Shown piece by piece: positions 16,817 to 24,587 of a stretch of 64,000 bases of DNA. Within the stretch, counting starts at the first letter, position 1. Each line of letters opens with the position of its first letter. Below the pieces are notes generated by a model, which was not told where the DNA came from, did not search any database, and worked only from the letters and a program-made list of their open reading frames with translations. A program made the position numbers and the translations under genes. The DNA comes from Oceanospirillaceae bacterium. GTDB taxonomy: Bacteria > Pseudomonadota > Gammaproteobacteria > Pseudomonadales > Oceanobacteraceae. The stretch is taken from assembly GCA_002724925.1 (NCBI GenBank), contig PBQA01000016.1:372001-436000 (forward strand). The letters are read 5' to 3'.

Positions 16817-17506
16817 TCATCGCACACGAGCCAGGCTAGCGCGTACCTGATCCAGCTCCGGATCAAGTTCTAATGCCTGCTCCCAGCTTGCTCTTGCCTC
16901 GGGTATCAGACCCATCTTGTAGTAGATGCTGCCTTTTAACGCGTGCGCCTGGGCTGAGTCAGGAATCACTTCTAACGCGGCGTTCGTCTGATCCAGGGCT
17001 TCCCAATATTCTTTTTTATAGAAAAGACTTTGAGCAGAGAGAATGTGTTTCGTCATTGTCTCGCTGCGTCGCAGTTTTTCAGACTCCTGCTCGCTGATTT
17101 TTCCATCCATTTCAGTGTGATTGTCAGCGGCACGATCTTCGGCGGCCAGATCAGACAACCCATTGCTACCGTCAGATTTTTCTTCAGCGCTTTGCGGTAA
17201 CTCCATTACAAATTTCACATCAGAGTCGCCCGCATCAATGGTCATCAGAACATCGTAGCCTGCACCATAACGATGAATGTGCATCAGGCCATGTTGTTTC
17301 TTTGCTTTATCGGAGATTTTTTCGAGCTGCGATATCTCTTCAACAATAACTTCCTCTTCGGTTTTCTGTTCAGCCTCAACCGGCTTGCCTGGATCGACCC
17401 AAGGGCTGGGATTAAAGCCTTTCACCAGACGGTTAGAACGTTCATGCGAACACCCCTGAAGCCCGAGAGACACCAAAAGCACTGCTGCAATAATTCCTGC
17501 TTTCAT
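16817..17506 (-). CDS. TPR-repeat lipoprotein of the FliF-FliG/MotAB operon
   Basis: 229 residues. The start at 17506 follows TAGGAGTT and gives a clean lipoprotein signal MKAGIIAAVLLVSLGLQGC. An acidic, low-complexity linker (Glu/Val-rich, about 45-65) and a middle region (MHIHRYGAGYDVLMTIDAGD) precede two C-terminal TPR units (about 155-225: AQSLFYKKEYWEALDQTNAAL and SIYYKMGLIPEARASWEQALEL). It probably sits in the outer membrane or periplasm and scaffolds protein contacts, much as TPR lipoproteins such as TgpA/PilF/MotX-type partners do in other envelope machines. It lies 8 bp after the outer-membrane gene and overlaps the upstream ATG of the FliF-FliG gene by 4 bp, so it belongs to the same operon. 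Confidence 0.82.
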   Translation of the reverse strand: MKAGIIAAVLLVSLGLQGCSHERSNRLVKGFNPSPWVDPGKPVEAEQKTEEEVIVEEISQLEKISDKAKKQHGLMHIHRYGAGYDVLMTIDAGDSDVKFVMELPQSAEEKSDGSNGLSDLAAEDRAADNHTEMDGKISEQESEKLRRSETMTKHILSAQSLFYKKEYWEALDQTNAALEVIPDSAQAHALKGSIYYKMGLIPEARASWEQALELDPELDQVRASLARVR

Positions 17507-17514
17507 ACTAACTC

Positions 17515-18582
17515 CTAAAATCTCAGGCCAAGAGAAAGGTCGTAGCTTGCGCCACCGATTTTTCCTGTATCTTCCAGGCCGGAAACTTCGCTCCATTTCG
17601 CTGTGCTTTCAGGGATGTAAGTCACGCCATAATCGATGAATCCATCTTTAAAGAACGGAAATTCAAAACCAAAGCGGAAGACGATGGCATTGGTATCGTT
17701 AAAGAATGCCTGGCCCATACCCAGGTACACTTTGGTATCAATCAGATCATCCATGCTTGGAATGTCGGCAATAATCCGACCTTCGAGATTGATGCCTGAA
17801 ATATCGAAGTTTTCGCGATTAGAAAAGTTGCGGAAATACTCAAAAGCTAATGTGTACTGAAGCTGATCATCCAGACTGGTGGTTTCACGACGGCGAATAC
17901 CGAAGACGGTCAGACCTTTCACATCTTCAGAGTCGGCACTGGAGAGATGATCACGTTCTGCCGAGATACCCCAGGCGCCAACAAGCAGCTCGTAGTTAAC
18001 GCTATCGAAGCCCTGTACTTCTTCTTCGAGTGTGGTTTTCTTGGAGTATTCTTTCAGCCACAGAAGCTTGTTATCACGGGCATCCACCATCCGTAAGTTG
18101 ATAGTGAATTTGTTGTCCTGTACGGAGGCGTTCCAGAACAGAAATGCGTCTGCCCGGACGTGCTGACCAAGCTTACGTAATGCTTGATTGTCGGTAGCAA
18201 CGTGACTGACCTCCAGGCGGTCAGCACGCATGGCGACCTGCGTAGTACGGCATTCGAGGCACTGAATGATTTCGAAACGACCGCTGTCCAGCATGCGTTT
18301 CATCAGTTTATTTTCGATCATCAGGTGCACTTGCTTAGGCACCTTACGATGCATTCTGTCACCGTTGTGATACAGCGCTACACGATTAATCTCTTCGGGC
18401 AGATCTATCAGCTCTTCTTTTACCAGTGTCTTATCATCGTCCAGCAATTGCGTGAAACCGGTGTAAAGAGATGAACGCATTTCAGGCGGCTCAAGCCCCG
18501 GAAGTGACTCCTGAGCCGACACCATAAATGGTAGGCAGAATATCAATACAGCTGTCAGTTGAGAAAGTGACCGTCGGAACAT
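17515..18582 (-). CDS. Outer-membrane protein with CsgG/FlgO-like N-terminal domain, first gene of the FliF-FliG/MotAB operon
   Basis: 355 residues with a signal peptide (cleavage after MVSA, residue 23). Residues about 60-185 resemble the CsgG/LpoB/FlgO fold: INRVALYHNGDRM, SGRFEIIQC, VRADAFLFWNASVQ, FTINLRMVDARDNKLLW. The C-terminal half (about 200-355) alternates polar and aromatic residues in beta strands and ends LSLGLRF; a terminal Phe is the usual recognition signal for beta-barrel assembly. This points to an outer-membrane protein with a periplasmic domain, analogous in position to the H/T-ring proteins of sodium-driven flagella. The family assignment is tentative. A pair of Cys (QCLEC) lies near residue 105. 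It opens the operon; the upstream 313 bp carry no gene. Confidence 0.7.
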   Translation of the reverse strand: MFRRSLSQLTAVLIFCLPFMVSAQESLPGLEPPEMRSSLYTGFTQLLDDDKTLVKEELIDLPEEINRVALYHNGDRMHRKVPKQVHLMIENKLMKRMLDSGRFEIIQCLECRTTQVAMRADRLEVSHVATDNQALRKLGQHVRADAFLFWNASVQDNKFTINLRMVDARDNKLLWLKEYSKKTTLEEEVQGFDSVNYELLVGAWGISAERDHLSSADSEDVKGLTVFGIRRRETTSLDDQLQYTLAFEYFRNFSNRENFDISGINLEGRIIADIPSMDDLIDTKVYLGMGQAFFNDTNAIVFRFGFEFPFFKDGFIDYGVTYIPESTAKWSEVSGLEDTGKIGGASYDLSLGLRF

Positions 18583-18895
18583 CAGATGCGTCCTGTATAC
18601 GTAGCGTAAAGCGAATACAGTCAGCTTAGTTCAGATCCCTTTTTTCACATGGAATGTAACTTACCCAAGTGTTTGATAAACAATTGTTTTTCTAAAAAAA
18701 TAAATAAATAGAACCAGAAAATGACAGAGATGACTGACTTTTCCGCCAGTTATCCGACTTTTGTAAACCATCATGGCTCACTTTCGCGACAAACTGATGT
18801 GGATGTCAGAACATTCACAGTGATCAGGGTGACGAAGGTCAGAACTTCGTCACCCTGTTTTCATTAGTAACAAATTGTTGGGCGGAAGGCGGACC
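18583..18895. other. Non-coding region between the motor operon and phhB
   Basis: 313 bases with no gene I would support. It includes an A/T-rich block (about 18670-18720) where the motor operon promoter may lie, although I could not pick a confident -35/-10 or sigma-28 pair, and a perfect 13-bp hairpin at 18825-18857. Confidence 0.6.
18825..18861 (+). terminator. Perfect 13-bp hairpin followed by TTTT, no obvious gene upstream on its strand
   Basis: CAGGGTGACGAAG (18825-18837) and CTTCGTCACCCTG (18845-18857) are exact inverted repeats around a 7-nt loop, followed on the plus strand by TTTT. On the minus strand it lies 39 bp beyond the phhB stop but lacks a T-run there. It could end phhB transcripts through the stem alone or end an unannotated plus-strand RNA. 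Confidence 0.6.
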
Positions 18896-19192
18896 TCAGG
18901 TGGACAGATGGTCACAAAGCGCGACCATTTCCAGATCGGCCTGCGTTACGCCGCCAGCATCATGGCTCCACCAAGCTACAGCTAGCTCGCCCCAGGAAAC
19001 AGTTAATTGGGGATGATGATTATATTTTTCTGCGAGATCAGCCACGCGCCCGGCAAACCGGAAAGCATCGATAAAGTTATCGAAAGTCCAGATCCTGCGG
19101 ACACAGGCAACACCGCCGACGGATTCACGGTGCCACTCCGGATAGCGAATAAGGTGAGACTTAAGTTCTTCTTCAGTGAGGACATCACTCAT
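18896..19192 (-). CDS. phhB: Pterin-4a-carbinolamine dehydratase
   Basis: 98 residues. PhhB/PCD dehydrates 4a-hydroxytetrahydropterin, recycling the pterin cofactor of aromatic amino acid hydroxylases. The family motif EKYNHHPQLTVSWG (the His-His-Pro of the active site) and the WTFDNFIDAFRFAGRVADLA helix are both present. The start at 19192 is set by AAGGAG five bases upstream and gives MSDVLTEEEL; longer in-frame versions have no Shine-Dalgarno. No phenylalanine hydroxylase gene is visible nearby, so the partner must lie elsewhere, or the protein serves another pterin enzyme. It lies downstream of fumA, separated by a terminator. Confidence 0.93.
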   Translation of the reverse strand: MSDVLTEEELKSHLIRYPEWHRESVGGVACVRRIWTFDNFIDAFRFAGRVADLAEKYNHHPQLTVSWGELAVAWWSHDAGGVTQADLEMVALCDHLST

Positions 19193-19234
19193 GCAAACTC
19201 CTTTAGCGTATCGATTGCGTGAACCCACTGAGAC

Positions 19235-19257
19235 AAAAAAAGGGAGCAATTGCTCCC
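19235..19257 (-). terminator. Rho-independent terminator after fumA
   Basis: On the minus strand GGGAGC-AATT-GCTCCC (19257-19242) is followed by seven T (19241-19235). It sits 68 bp beyond the fumA stop and 43 bp before the phhB start. Confidence 0.88.
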
Positions 19258-19325
19258 TTCTTTACGCACGAATTTACCAGTCAGTCTCCGCTTACACACA
19301 AGTGTCAGCTTTGACTGGAGACAAA

Positions 19326-20834
19326 TCAGACTTCAGTGGCGTTAATGCGCGCAAACCACTCTTTTGGTCCGGTGTTGTGTACCGATTCGCCTTTGCTATC
19401 GACCGCAACAGTCACTGGCATATCTTCCACTTCGAACTCGTAGATCGCTTCCATACCCAGGTCATCAAAGCCGACAACTTTCGCGCCTTTAATCGCCTGA
19501 GACACCAGATAAGCAGCGCCACCAACAGCCATCAGGTAAACAGCTTCATTGTCTTTGATTGCTTCAATCGCGATTGGACCACGTTCGGCTTTACCGATCA
19601 TTCCCAGCAGACCCGTTTCTTCCAGAACGGTACGGGTGAACTTATCCATACGGGTTGCTGTAGTCGGGCCAGCCGGACCAACAACCTCTTCGCGCACCGG
19701 ATCAACCGGGCCCACGTAGTAGATAAAGCGACCCTTCAGATCAACCGGCAGTTCTTCACCTTTGGAGATCATGTCTACCATGCGCTTGTGCGCAGCATCA
19801 CGGCCAGTGAGCATTTTGCCAGACAGCAAAACTGTTTCACCTGGCTGCCACTCTTTCACATCTTCTGGGGTGACGGTATCCAGGTTGACGCGACGAACGC
19901 TGTCACCGACTTCCCAGCTGATTTCTGGCCAGTCTTCCAGTTTCGGCGCCTTCAGAGAAGCAGGGCCAGAACCATCCAGCTCGAAATGCGTGTGACGCGT
20001 TGCTGCGCAGTTTGGAATGATAGCGACCGGTTTATTTGCCGCGTGCGTCGGGTAATCAGCTACTTTGATATCGAGAACAGTAGTCAGACCGCCAAGCCCC
20101 TGAGCACCGATACCCAGCTTGTTCACTTTCTCGTACAACTCAAGACGCAGTTCTTCTGAACGTGTCTGAGCACCGCGCTCCTGCAGCTCCTGAATGTTCA
20201 CAGGCTCAAGCAGAGCTTCTTTAGCAATCTGCATCGCTTTCTCAGCGGTACCACCAATCCCGATACCCAGCATACCCGGTGGGCACCAGCCAGCCCCCAT
20301 CTTCGGCACCTGCTCCAGCACCCAGTCAACGATGGAATCAGACGGGTTGAGCATAGCGAACTTGGACTTAGCCTCAGAACCACCGCCTTTCGCCGCAACG
20401 TGTACGTCAACGGTGTTGCCCGGTACGAGCTTCATGTGAATGATGGCTGGCGTGTTGTCTTTGGTGTTAGCTCGCTTGCCATCAGGGTCTGCCAGAACAG
20501 AAGCACGCAGAACGTTATCAGGATGGGTGTATGCGCGACGAACACCTTCGTTACACATATCTTCGACACTCATGTCGCCTTCGAACTTCACGTCCATACC
20601 GATGGTCAGGAAAACTGTCACGATGCCTGTGTCCTGACAAATCGGGCGCTTACCCATGGCACACATACGCGAGTTAATCAGAATCTGAGCCATCGCATCT
20701 TTCGCAGCTTTTGATTCTTCGCGTTCATAGGCCTGGTGGACAGCATCGATAAAGTCTTTCGGGTGGTAATAAGAGATATATTGCAGAGCATCAGCAACGC
20801 TCTGAATCAGATCTTCTTGCTTGATCACAGTCAT
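19326..20834 (-). CDS. fumA: Class I (iron-sulfur) fumarate hydratase
   Basis: 502 residues, the usual class I length. The alpha domain carries the 4Fe-4S Cys motif MCAMGKRPICQDTG and GAGWCPPGMLGIGIGGTAEKAM (third cluster Cys); the beta domain begins near residue 310 (GETVLLSGKMLTGRDAAHKRM) and ends in AGCAAYL-like AVGGAAYLVSQAIK and the final EFEVEDMPVTVAVDSKGESVH. It interconverts fumarate and L-malate in the TCA cycle and is oxygen/superoxide sensitive. The gene is monocistronic in appearance: a terminator lies upstream (20871-20899) and another downstream. The Shine-Dalgarno before ATG 20834 is weak (GAGAG). Confidence 0.95.
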   Translation of the reverse strand: MTVIKQEDLIQSVADALQYISYYHPKDFIDAVHQAYEREESKAAKDAMAQILINSRMCAMGKRPICQDTGIVTVFLTIGMDVKFEGDMSVEDMCNEGVRRAYTHPDNVLRASVLADPDGKRANTKDNTPAIIHMKLVPGNTVDVHVAAKGGGSEAKSKFAMLNPSDSIVDWVLEQVPKMGAGWCPPGMLGIGIGGTAEKAMQIAKEALLEPVNIQELQERGAQTRSEELRLELYEKVNKLGIGAQGLGGLTTVLDIKVADYPTHAANKPVAIIPNCAATRHTHFELDGSGPASLKAPKLEDWPEISWEVGDSVRRVNLDTVTPEDVKEWQPGETVLLSGKMLTGRDAAHKRMVDMISKGEELPVDLKGRFIYYVGPVDPVREEVVGPAGPTTATRMDKFTRTVLEETGLLGMIGKAERGPIAIEAIKDNEAVYLMAVGGAAYLVSQAIKGAKVVGFDDLGMEAIYEFEVEDMPVTVAVDSKGESVHNTGPKEWFARINATEV

Positions 20835-20870
20835 CGGGAGGTCTCTCTCTGGAGTTGCAAACGGCAGTCG

Positions 20871-20899
20871 TAAAAACGCCCACTGGTCAGTGGGCGTTT
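20871..20899 (-). terminator. Rho-independent terminator after the DUF2846-like lipoprotein gene
   Basis: On the minus strand AAACGCCCACTG (20899-20888) pairs with CAGTGGGCGTTT (20885-20874) around a 2-nt centre and runs into TTTTT. It lies 51 bp after the stop of the gene ending at 20951. Confidence 0.85.
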
Positions 20900-20950
20900 A
20901 CTGATGGCCTTATTGTAGCCTAAGCCGGGCCACTCTTGAATGCGCGGCGT

Positions 20951-21721
20951 TTAAAACGGCCACCATTCTTCTTCTGTCGAGCGAGGCTTCGCGCGAATAC
21001 CTTCAGGGGCATCCGTCTCATTGTTATCTTCTTCGATAAAGAAGGTCTGTGGCTCTTGCTGTTGTTCAGATTGCTGAACCTTAGGGGCCGATTTGCTGGC
21101 TACGACGGTTTCATCCTGCGCTTCTTCATTGCGAGCTTTCGCGCGAATCAGCTCACGGCCGTGATGATGTAAACGGGTTTCATTCATCTCACGAACGGCA
21201 AGATCATGACCAACCAGCTGCAAAGGACCATCACCACCCAGTGAACCGTCTTCCAGCATAACCATGTTTTGAGGATCAACCTCTGAATAGCGGAGGTAAT
21301 AGACTTTGCCCGCTTCGAGGTTCAGATCAAAATCACTGTAGGTACGGAATACCAGATCACCTACACCCTCAAAACCAAAAATACCGCGACGAACAACAAA
21401 GTCATACGTACCTGGCTCCATCTCATACCAGGTATAACCGCCGCCTTTGAAGTTAAACAAACGCTCGTCATTTACGTTAAGGCTCGGTGCTTCGACTTCG
21501 TCCATCGACCACTCTGTCGCCGGACGATATATGTATACCAACGCATACTTCTCATAGTCCCAGCGGTAACCAACGGATTTGTAGTACTGCCCTTTCGGCG
21601 AGAATAACCACTTAGGGTACGAGCCAAAGTTATCGAACGTTGTAATGTGAACGCTGCTACAGCCTGCGATCATTGCGCTTACGGCGGCGGCAGAAAGAAT
21701 TCTGATTGCTGTTTTTATCAT
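20951..21721 (-). CDS. DUF2846-like lipoprotein
   Basis: 256 residues with lipobox VSAMIAGC (Cys21). The domain from about 55 to 165 resembles DUF2846 proteins: ALVYIYRPATEW, VNDERLFNFKGGGYTWYEMEPGTYDF, and EAGKVYYLRYSEVD, a beta-sandwich pattern of 'YxYRP ... N ... PGxY'. The C-terminal 80 residues are charged, Gln/Glu-rich and probably disordered, ending EEEWWPF. It is likely attached to the inner leaflet of the outer membrane. The biochemical role of the family is unknown. It stands alone on the minus strand, divergent from the exported gene at 21895. Confidence 0.72.
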   Translation of the reverse strand: MIKTAIRILSAAAVSAMIAGCSSVHITTFDNFGSYPKWLFSPKGQYYKSVGYRWDYEKYALVYIYRPATEWSMDEVEAPSLNVNDERLFNFKGGGYTWYEMEPGTYDFVVRRGIFGFEGVGDLVFRTYSDFDLNLEAGKVYYLRYSEVDPQNMVMLEDGSLGGDGPLQLVGHDLAVREMNETRLHHHGRELIRAKARNEEAQDETVVASKSAPKVQQSEQQQEPQTFFIEEDNNETDAPEGIRAKPRSTEEEWWPF

Positions 21722-21894
21722 TATTATGCCCTGTTACCGGCTATTGCATCTGCATCGGGTCGGGAGGTTTAACATCTGACAGCCACGCTACGCTTCTGGC
21801 GTAGTGTTACCAACTGTACAGAAAGTAAACCGTCGTGCTATATTGCATTCTACACATAATAACAAAAAGAAACAGCCACAAAGGGAAAGCAAAC

Positions 21895-22407
21895 ATGAAG
21901 AGTAGTCTGTACACACTTCCCCTCCTGTCGCTACTGGTAGCGATGCCAGCACTGGCCGCTGACAGACCTGAACAGGAAAGCGCCAAACAAGCCTACACCT
22001 CGCCTGAGATCGAAGTGGCTGTTGAAGCTGCACGTCGTTTTCCGGTGCAGACCGAATACGTAGGCTACGAATGGTATAACCGCACCACGAGTAAGAGTTT
22101 TCCTCTGCCCAAAATGCTCAATACAGAAATGAATGAGCTGATTATTGAAGGCGCGATGGGCCCAACGGCTGCGGGTGTTGCAGCCGCGGAAGATGCCACC
22201 CGCCCTGTTCGCCGTGTGGCACTGGGTCAGAGCAATGAGGACGAAGAAGTCATCGAGACCGATGGCAATCTGCAGCCTTCGCCACGTGCGGACGTTAAAC
22301 TGCCACGCGAAGTTGTGATCAATGAATCCCGTGCTGTGAACCGCACCGGCGAGATGATTACCCGACAGACCCGCTCAGTCGGGACAGTGACAGCTACTGC
22401 TCGCTAG
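21895..22407 (+). CDS. Exported protein, tandem paralogue 1, unknown function
   Basis: 170 residues. The start at 21895 follows AAGGGA and gives the signal MKSSLYTLPLLSLLVAMPALA, cleaved before ADRPEQ. The mature part contains YEWYNRTTSKSF, LPKMLNTEMNELIIEGA and GPTAAG, followed by a polar, basic C-terminal tail. The same motif set occurs in the next gene (RYERTTSQS, MLNTE, PTSAG), so the pair arose by duplication. No cysteine or membrane segment is present in the mature part. No family is recognised. The gap to the next gene is 11 bp. Confidence 0.68.
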   Translation: MKSSLYTLPLLSLLVAMPALAADRPEQESAKQAYTSPEIEVAVEAARRFPVQTEYVGYEWYNRTTSKSFPLPKMLNTEMNELIIEGAMGPTAAGVAAAEDATRPVRRVALGQSNEDEEVIETDGNLQPSPRADVKLPREVVINESRAVNRTGEMITRQTRSVGTVTATAR

Positions 22408-22418
22408 GGAGACGCCTC

Positions 22419-22892
22419 ATGACGATGCGTCTTTCCCTTACGGCAGTACTTCTTACCGTCATCGCCTGTCAGGCTTCTGCAGGTGGCAAATCTGCCACCC
22501 CAGAAGACTTCCGCAAAGCACAGGACGACTATTACGCAAACGATCTCGATGCTGCAATCAGTGAGGCCCGCGAGCGCACTCACCATTATGATTACAGCAG
22601 TGAGTTTCGCTACGAGCGGACAACGTCGCAAAGCATTCGCTTTTCACGGATGCTCAATACCGAACTGGAACAACAGAGAATAGAAACGGCATCACTGGCT
22701 CCGACCAGTGCAGGTAGCCATCCAGAATCTAGCTCCCCAGACTCGATCGAGAGCGCCAAGGATGAAACACCCACCGTCGATATCATCAGCCAGAATGAGA
22801 AACTGTCAAACCCAGCTCCGATCAGTGCTGCACCTGCTGCAGCACTGACTGTGCCTTCTTCTGGTATATCTGTGCGAGTTAACCAGCGCTGA
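22419..22892 (+). CDS. Exported protein, tandem paralogue 2, unknown function
   Basis: 157 residues with a signal peptide ending CQASA and mature start GGKSATPEDF. It shares with the preceding protein the block FRYERTTSQSIRFSRMLNTE, then IETASLAPTSAG; the rest is Ser/Pro-rich and probably disordered. It lies 11 bp after the first paralogue and is surely co-transcribed. An in-frame Met two codons inside is an alternative start. I recognise no family for either protein. Confidence 0.65.
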   Translation: MTMRLSLTAVLLTVIACQASAGGKSATPEDFRKAQDDYYANDLDAAISEARERTHHYDYSSEFRYERTTSQSIRFSRMLNTELEQQRIETASLAPTSAGSHPESSSPDSIESAKDETPTVDIISQNEKLSNPAPISAAPAAALTVPSSGISVRVNQR

Positions 22893-22944
22893 CAACTGTG
22901 TCATTGACAGCACTGCCTCTGACACATACGCCGCTGGCCTTTGA

Positions 22945-23793
22945 TCAGGCCAGGCGGCTACGAATGATATCTCTCGCCTTCTGCCCCATCAGCAATAGCT
23001 GACGATCCCTGTGCCAGGTCTGCTGGAACTCTTCTGGAATGGAGACCTGCATCAGTTCTTTGAGCAGTGCATCAAACGCATCCAGCTGAGGCTTGTCATA
23101 GCCAGCGGCGTTGGCACAGTAGCCCCCAGCCAGAACCTGCATACATTCCACCAGTCTCTGAAGGTAAGTATTCACTTCTGCCACACGTATCACCCACCCT
23201 GCAAAAGCAAGTAAAGTCATAACGTCTTCGTGGTAACGAAACGGTTTATTGATGCGCTGGTGAGCATCGTCTACCCGATACGCCGCATCGACAGGGCTGG
23301 CGGTAAAGTCGACCACATGGTGCGGTAACTCGGGAATAACGGGCTGGCCGGGCTTAGCAGGGTGAGGTGAAACACCTTCAGCTTTGGAGGAGACCCGCTG
23401 ACAGATCAGCCCTGAAGATGACCTAGCGATGACATATAGCCAGTCGATGCCATCCATTGCGAGCATCGCATGACTTTTCCGGCCACTGACAGCCCCACCT
23501 TCAATGTAGGTTTCCATCTCAGATAATGAACGCAACCTTTTTTCTGACACACACAAGCAAGCCCATTGCTCAGGTGGCAAAGATGGGTCCACAGCTCTCA
23601 TGGCGATCTGGTAGGCAGAGAGAAACGCCGAAGCGGGAAGATCGGAGCGCAGTCCGGCTATAATGGCTGCCTCAGCGGGTGAGGCAGTACGAAGTAATCG
23701 AGCCAGGTTGATCCTTAACGTATATGGCGTCGTCACTGAGAATGCAGGCATTTCTAACGCCCGCATCCAGAGCTCAGGCAACATACAGATCAA
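22945..23793 (-). CDS. Conserved-looking cytoplasmic protein of unknown function
   Basis: 282 residues with no signal or membrane segment. It is mixed alpha/beta in the middle (RKSHAMLAMDGIDWLYVIARS) and strongly helical at the end (VDAAYRVDDAHQRINKPFRYHEDVMTLLAFAGWVIRVAEVNTYLQRL). The order of a small beta part and a helical C-terminus faintly recalls acyl-CoA dehydrogenases, but no FAD or catalytic signature can be seen, so I leave it unassigned. Its start overlaps the stop of the coiled-coil membrane protein by 4 bp (ATGA), which implies a shared operon and probably a shared process. Confidence 0.6.
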   Translation of the reverse strand: MICMLPELWMRALEMPAFSVTTPYTLRINLARLLRTASPAEAAIIAGLRSDLPASAFLSAYQIAMRAVDPSLPPEQWACLCVSEKRLRSLSEMETYIEGGAVSGRKSHAMLAMDGIDWLYVIARSSSGLICQRVSSKAEGVSPHPAKPGQPVIPELPHHVVDFTASPVDAAYRVDDAHQRINKPFRYHEDVMTLLAFAGWVIRVAEVNTYLQRLVECMQVLAGGYCANAAGYDKPQLDAFDALLKELMQVSIPEEFQQTWHRDRQLLLMGQKARDIIRSRLA

Positions 23794-24587
23794 CCACCAC
23801 TCATTGCGTTCTGAATTCGATCGAGGCGAATCTGGATGTCCTCAATCTCAAGTTTCATATTAGTCAGGTCATCGTAACCGACTGAGCCACCCGATGACGG
23901 GGCGCTCTCAATATTCGACACATCGCTGCGCAAACTTTTGATACTGGAACCCAGCATCTCAATGCTTTCTTTGTTTTGAGCAATGGAGATTTCGAGACCG
24001 GATGGTAAGGCTGCTACGGCATTTTCCAGCTCATTCACTTTAGAGCGCAACGCTTTAAGGTCAGAGGCACTGGTACCAGAAGCACTATTCATTGCAGTAT
24101 TCAGATTACCCAGCTTAGCCGAGTTGGCATCAATGTCAGCGCGGTTTCTCTTACTGGCGAGATCCCACAGTTTACGAATTTCATTATCCTGCTCACGCAG
24201 TACAACCTTGAGTGCATCAACCGACAGGTTCGCATTCTCACCGGATGCAGAGAGACGATTTTCCAGTGCCTCAATTTTGCCGCCCTGCTGCAGAAGAATT
24301 TCCTGTGCCGCTGCGTATTTCTGATCAGACTTCTGCAGTAGCATATACATATACCCCGCCGCCCCTAACGCTCCAAGTGCAATCACCAGACCCGCCGCAG
24401 CCAACCCGGACGATGCAGCAGAGCCTGACGCCTTTTGTGTAGATACTGGAGGCGGTGTCGCTGCTCTCACTGGTGCAGCCTCTGCCGGAGCGCTTCGCTT
24501 GGCTGCTCCTGCTTGCGCAAGGCGTTGCTGAGCCTGTCGACGCAGCTGCTGTTGGCGCAGTGCGATTTCTTCCTCAGTCGGTTTCAT
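23790..24587 (-). CDS. Single-pass membrane protein with periplasmic coiled coil, unknown function
   Basis: 265 residues. The start at 24587 follows GGTAGAG and gives MKPTEEEIALRQQQLRRQAQ. Residues 1-55 are a Gln/Arg/Ala-rich cytoplasmic helix and Pro linker. One membrane segment lies near 57-80 (GLAAAGLVIALGALGAAGYMYMLL). The rest is a long coiled coil with heptad Leu/Ile (QGGKIEALENRLSA, ALRSKVNELENAVAAL, LKLEIEDIQIRLDRI-like repeats) broken by Ser/Gly-rich linkers. This architecture suits a scaffold or spacer in the periplasm. It is upstream of and overlaps the unknown gene at 22945. It is divergent from sodB with 418 bp between them. Confidence 0.68.
   Translation of the reverse strand: MKPTEEEIALRQQQLRRQAQQRLAQAGAAKRSAPAEAAPVRAATPPPVSTQKASGSAASSGLAAAGLVIALGALGAAGYMYMLLQKSDQKYAAAQEILLQQGGKIEALENRLSASGENANLSVDALKVVLREQDNEIRKLWDLASKRNRADIDANSAKLGNLNTAMNSASGTSASDLKALRSKVNELENAVAALPSGLEISIAQNKESIEMLGSSIKSLRSDVSNIESAPSSGGSVGYDDLTNMKLEIEDIQIRLDRIQNAMSGG

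Noticed and set aside
18721-18867. A 48-codon plus-strand reading frame in the gap before phhB
   Set aside because: No Shine-Dalgarno, composition unlike a protein, and its end lies inside the perfect hairpin at 18825-18857.
19176-20159. A 327-codon open frame on the plus strand opposite fumA
   Set aside because: It is antisense to a complete class I fumarase, has no recognisable domain and overlaps the fumA terminator; an openness artefact of codon bias.
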